NCBI GenBank assembly: GCA_001939945.1
Contig: MOEB01000001.1
Span: forward strand, 699,595-763,594
Source of the DNA: Aerophototrophica crusticola
GTDB lineage: Bacteria; Pseudomonadota; Alphaproteobacteria; Azospirillales; Azospirillaceae
Direction of reading: 5' to 3'
DNA length: 64,000 nucleotides
Both the position numbers and the translations under genes were made by a program. Below the pieces are notes generated by a model, which saw nothing but the letters and a program-made list of their open reading frames with translations, made no database searches and was not told the origin of the DNA. This document shows, piece after piece, positions 63,766 to 64,000 of this stretch (within the stretch, counting starts at the first letter, position 1; every line of letters starts with the position of its first letter).

Positions 63766-64000
63766 CAGCTTCCATCCAGGATTCCGACAAGCCGGGCATC
63801 GTGTGGGAATTCTCCCAGGCTGTGAACATGACGCCGAAGGAGCTGGAACGCTGGCTGGAGACCGAGCACAGCAAGGAGGTCGGCTGGCACCAGGATGGGG
63901 AGGCGGAGGCCGTTGGCCACCAGTCCGGCCGCGCGATCGTAGCGCTTCGCCACAAGAAGAAGGCCGACCTGACGGACGAGGACTACCGCCAGATGCGCCG
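63762..64000 (+). CDS. DUF3140-like protein, cut by the window end
   Basis: At least 79 residues are visible. The segment FSQAVNMTPKELERWLETEHSKEVGW and AVGHQSGRAIVALRHKKKADLTDEDY matches the DUF3140 pattern. ATG overlaps the DUF5872 stop (ATGA). The 3' end lies beyond base 64000. The family is small and of unknown function; the pairing with a nucleic-acid-binding-like gene suggests a shared role. Confidence 0.7.
   Translation, partial: MTASIQDSDKPGIVWEFSQAVNMTPKELERWLETEHSKEVGWHQDGEAEAVGHQSGRAIVALRHKKKADLTDEDYRQMR

Overview
High-GC alphaproteobacterial chromosome segment, most likely Rhodospirillales and probably Azospirillaceae-like. The reasons are the dusB(nifR3)-ntrB-ntrC-ntrY-ntrX-trkA-D-amino-acid-transaminase-hfq-hflX order, the isoaspartyl-methyltransferase/tolC/popZ/valS block, the rlpA-dacF-tmk-holB-metG-tatD-MBL block, an NDUFS4-type complex I subunit, and frequent ATGA/GTGA gene overlaps. 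No integrase, transposase, phage gene or CRISPR array was found. This is mostly core chromosome with small accessory patches. The genus assignment is inference from gene order.

Layout. 1-1.74 kb: an anti-sigma-type ATPase (cut by the window edge), a REC-PP2C phosphatase and a PilZ protein. 1.76-5.1 kb: glycine-zipper lipoprotein, MsbA-like exporter, alpha/beta hydrolase. 5.1-10.6 kb (minus): a molybdenum-hydroxylase cluster (coxG, coxS, coxM, GAF protein, two-piece XdhC, fused molybdopterin-binding/nucleotidyltransferase) with no large catalytic subunit in the window. 10.8-14.5 kb: TAXI-type TRAP transporter (binding protein, fused permease, DUF1850) with strong stem-loops after the binding protein. 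14.5-18.7 kb: deacetylase-like hydrolase, DUF192, EamA transporter, tRNA-Pro, NDUFS4-like subunit, tRNA-Arg. 18.7-24.2 kb (minus): an unknown gene preceded by an FNR-like box and an intrinsic terminator, then a likely six-gene run cysK-alaX-sseA-GNAT-metC-hisI. 24.2-28.6 kb: two Nudix enzymes, a SET-domain protein, a PAS protein, tRNA-Cys, a Pcm-family methyltransferase and rhodanese.

28.6-33.7 kb: tolC, popZ (with 26 consecutive prolines) and valS, separated by hairpins. 33.9-38.1 kb: GGDEF-EAL protein (degenerate GGDEF), ilvD, YdcF-like protein. 38.3-45.5 kb: envelope and replication/translation operon from rlpA to a PhnP-like MBL hydrolase. 45.6-50.7 kb: two small disordered proteins, SemiSWEET, HAD phosphatase, MazG, SDR, inositol-phosphatase-like protein, PurU. 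50.8-63.0 kb (minus): hflX, hfq, HAD phosphatase, D-amino-acid transaminase, trkA, ntrX, ntrY, ntrC, ntrB, dusB. 63.2 kb-end: overlapping DUF5872 and DUF3140 genes.

The most interesting unexplained items are these. (1) The 19.1-19.3 kb region has an FNR/FixK-like box, a -10, an intrinsic terminator and an overlapping 49-codon ORF: a candidate anaerobically controlled small RNA or attenuator. (2) A perfect 22-bp palindrome covers a predicted -35 of dusB-ntrBC. (3) An inverted repeat covers the predicted -10 of popZ. (4) Orphan coxG/S/M genes occur with a complete maturation set. All function calls come from reading motifs by eye; no database search was run.
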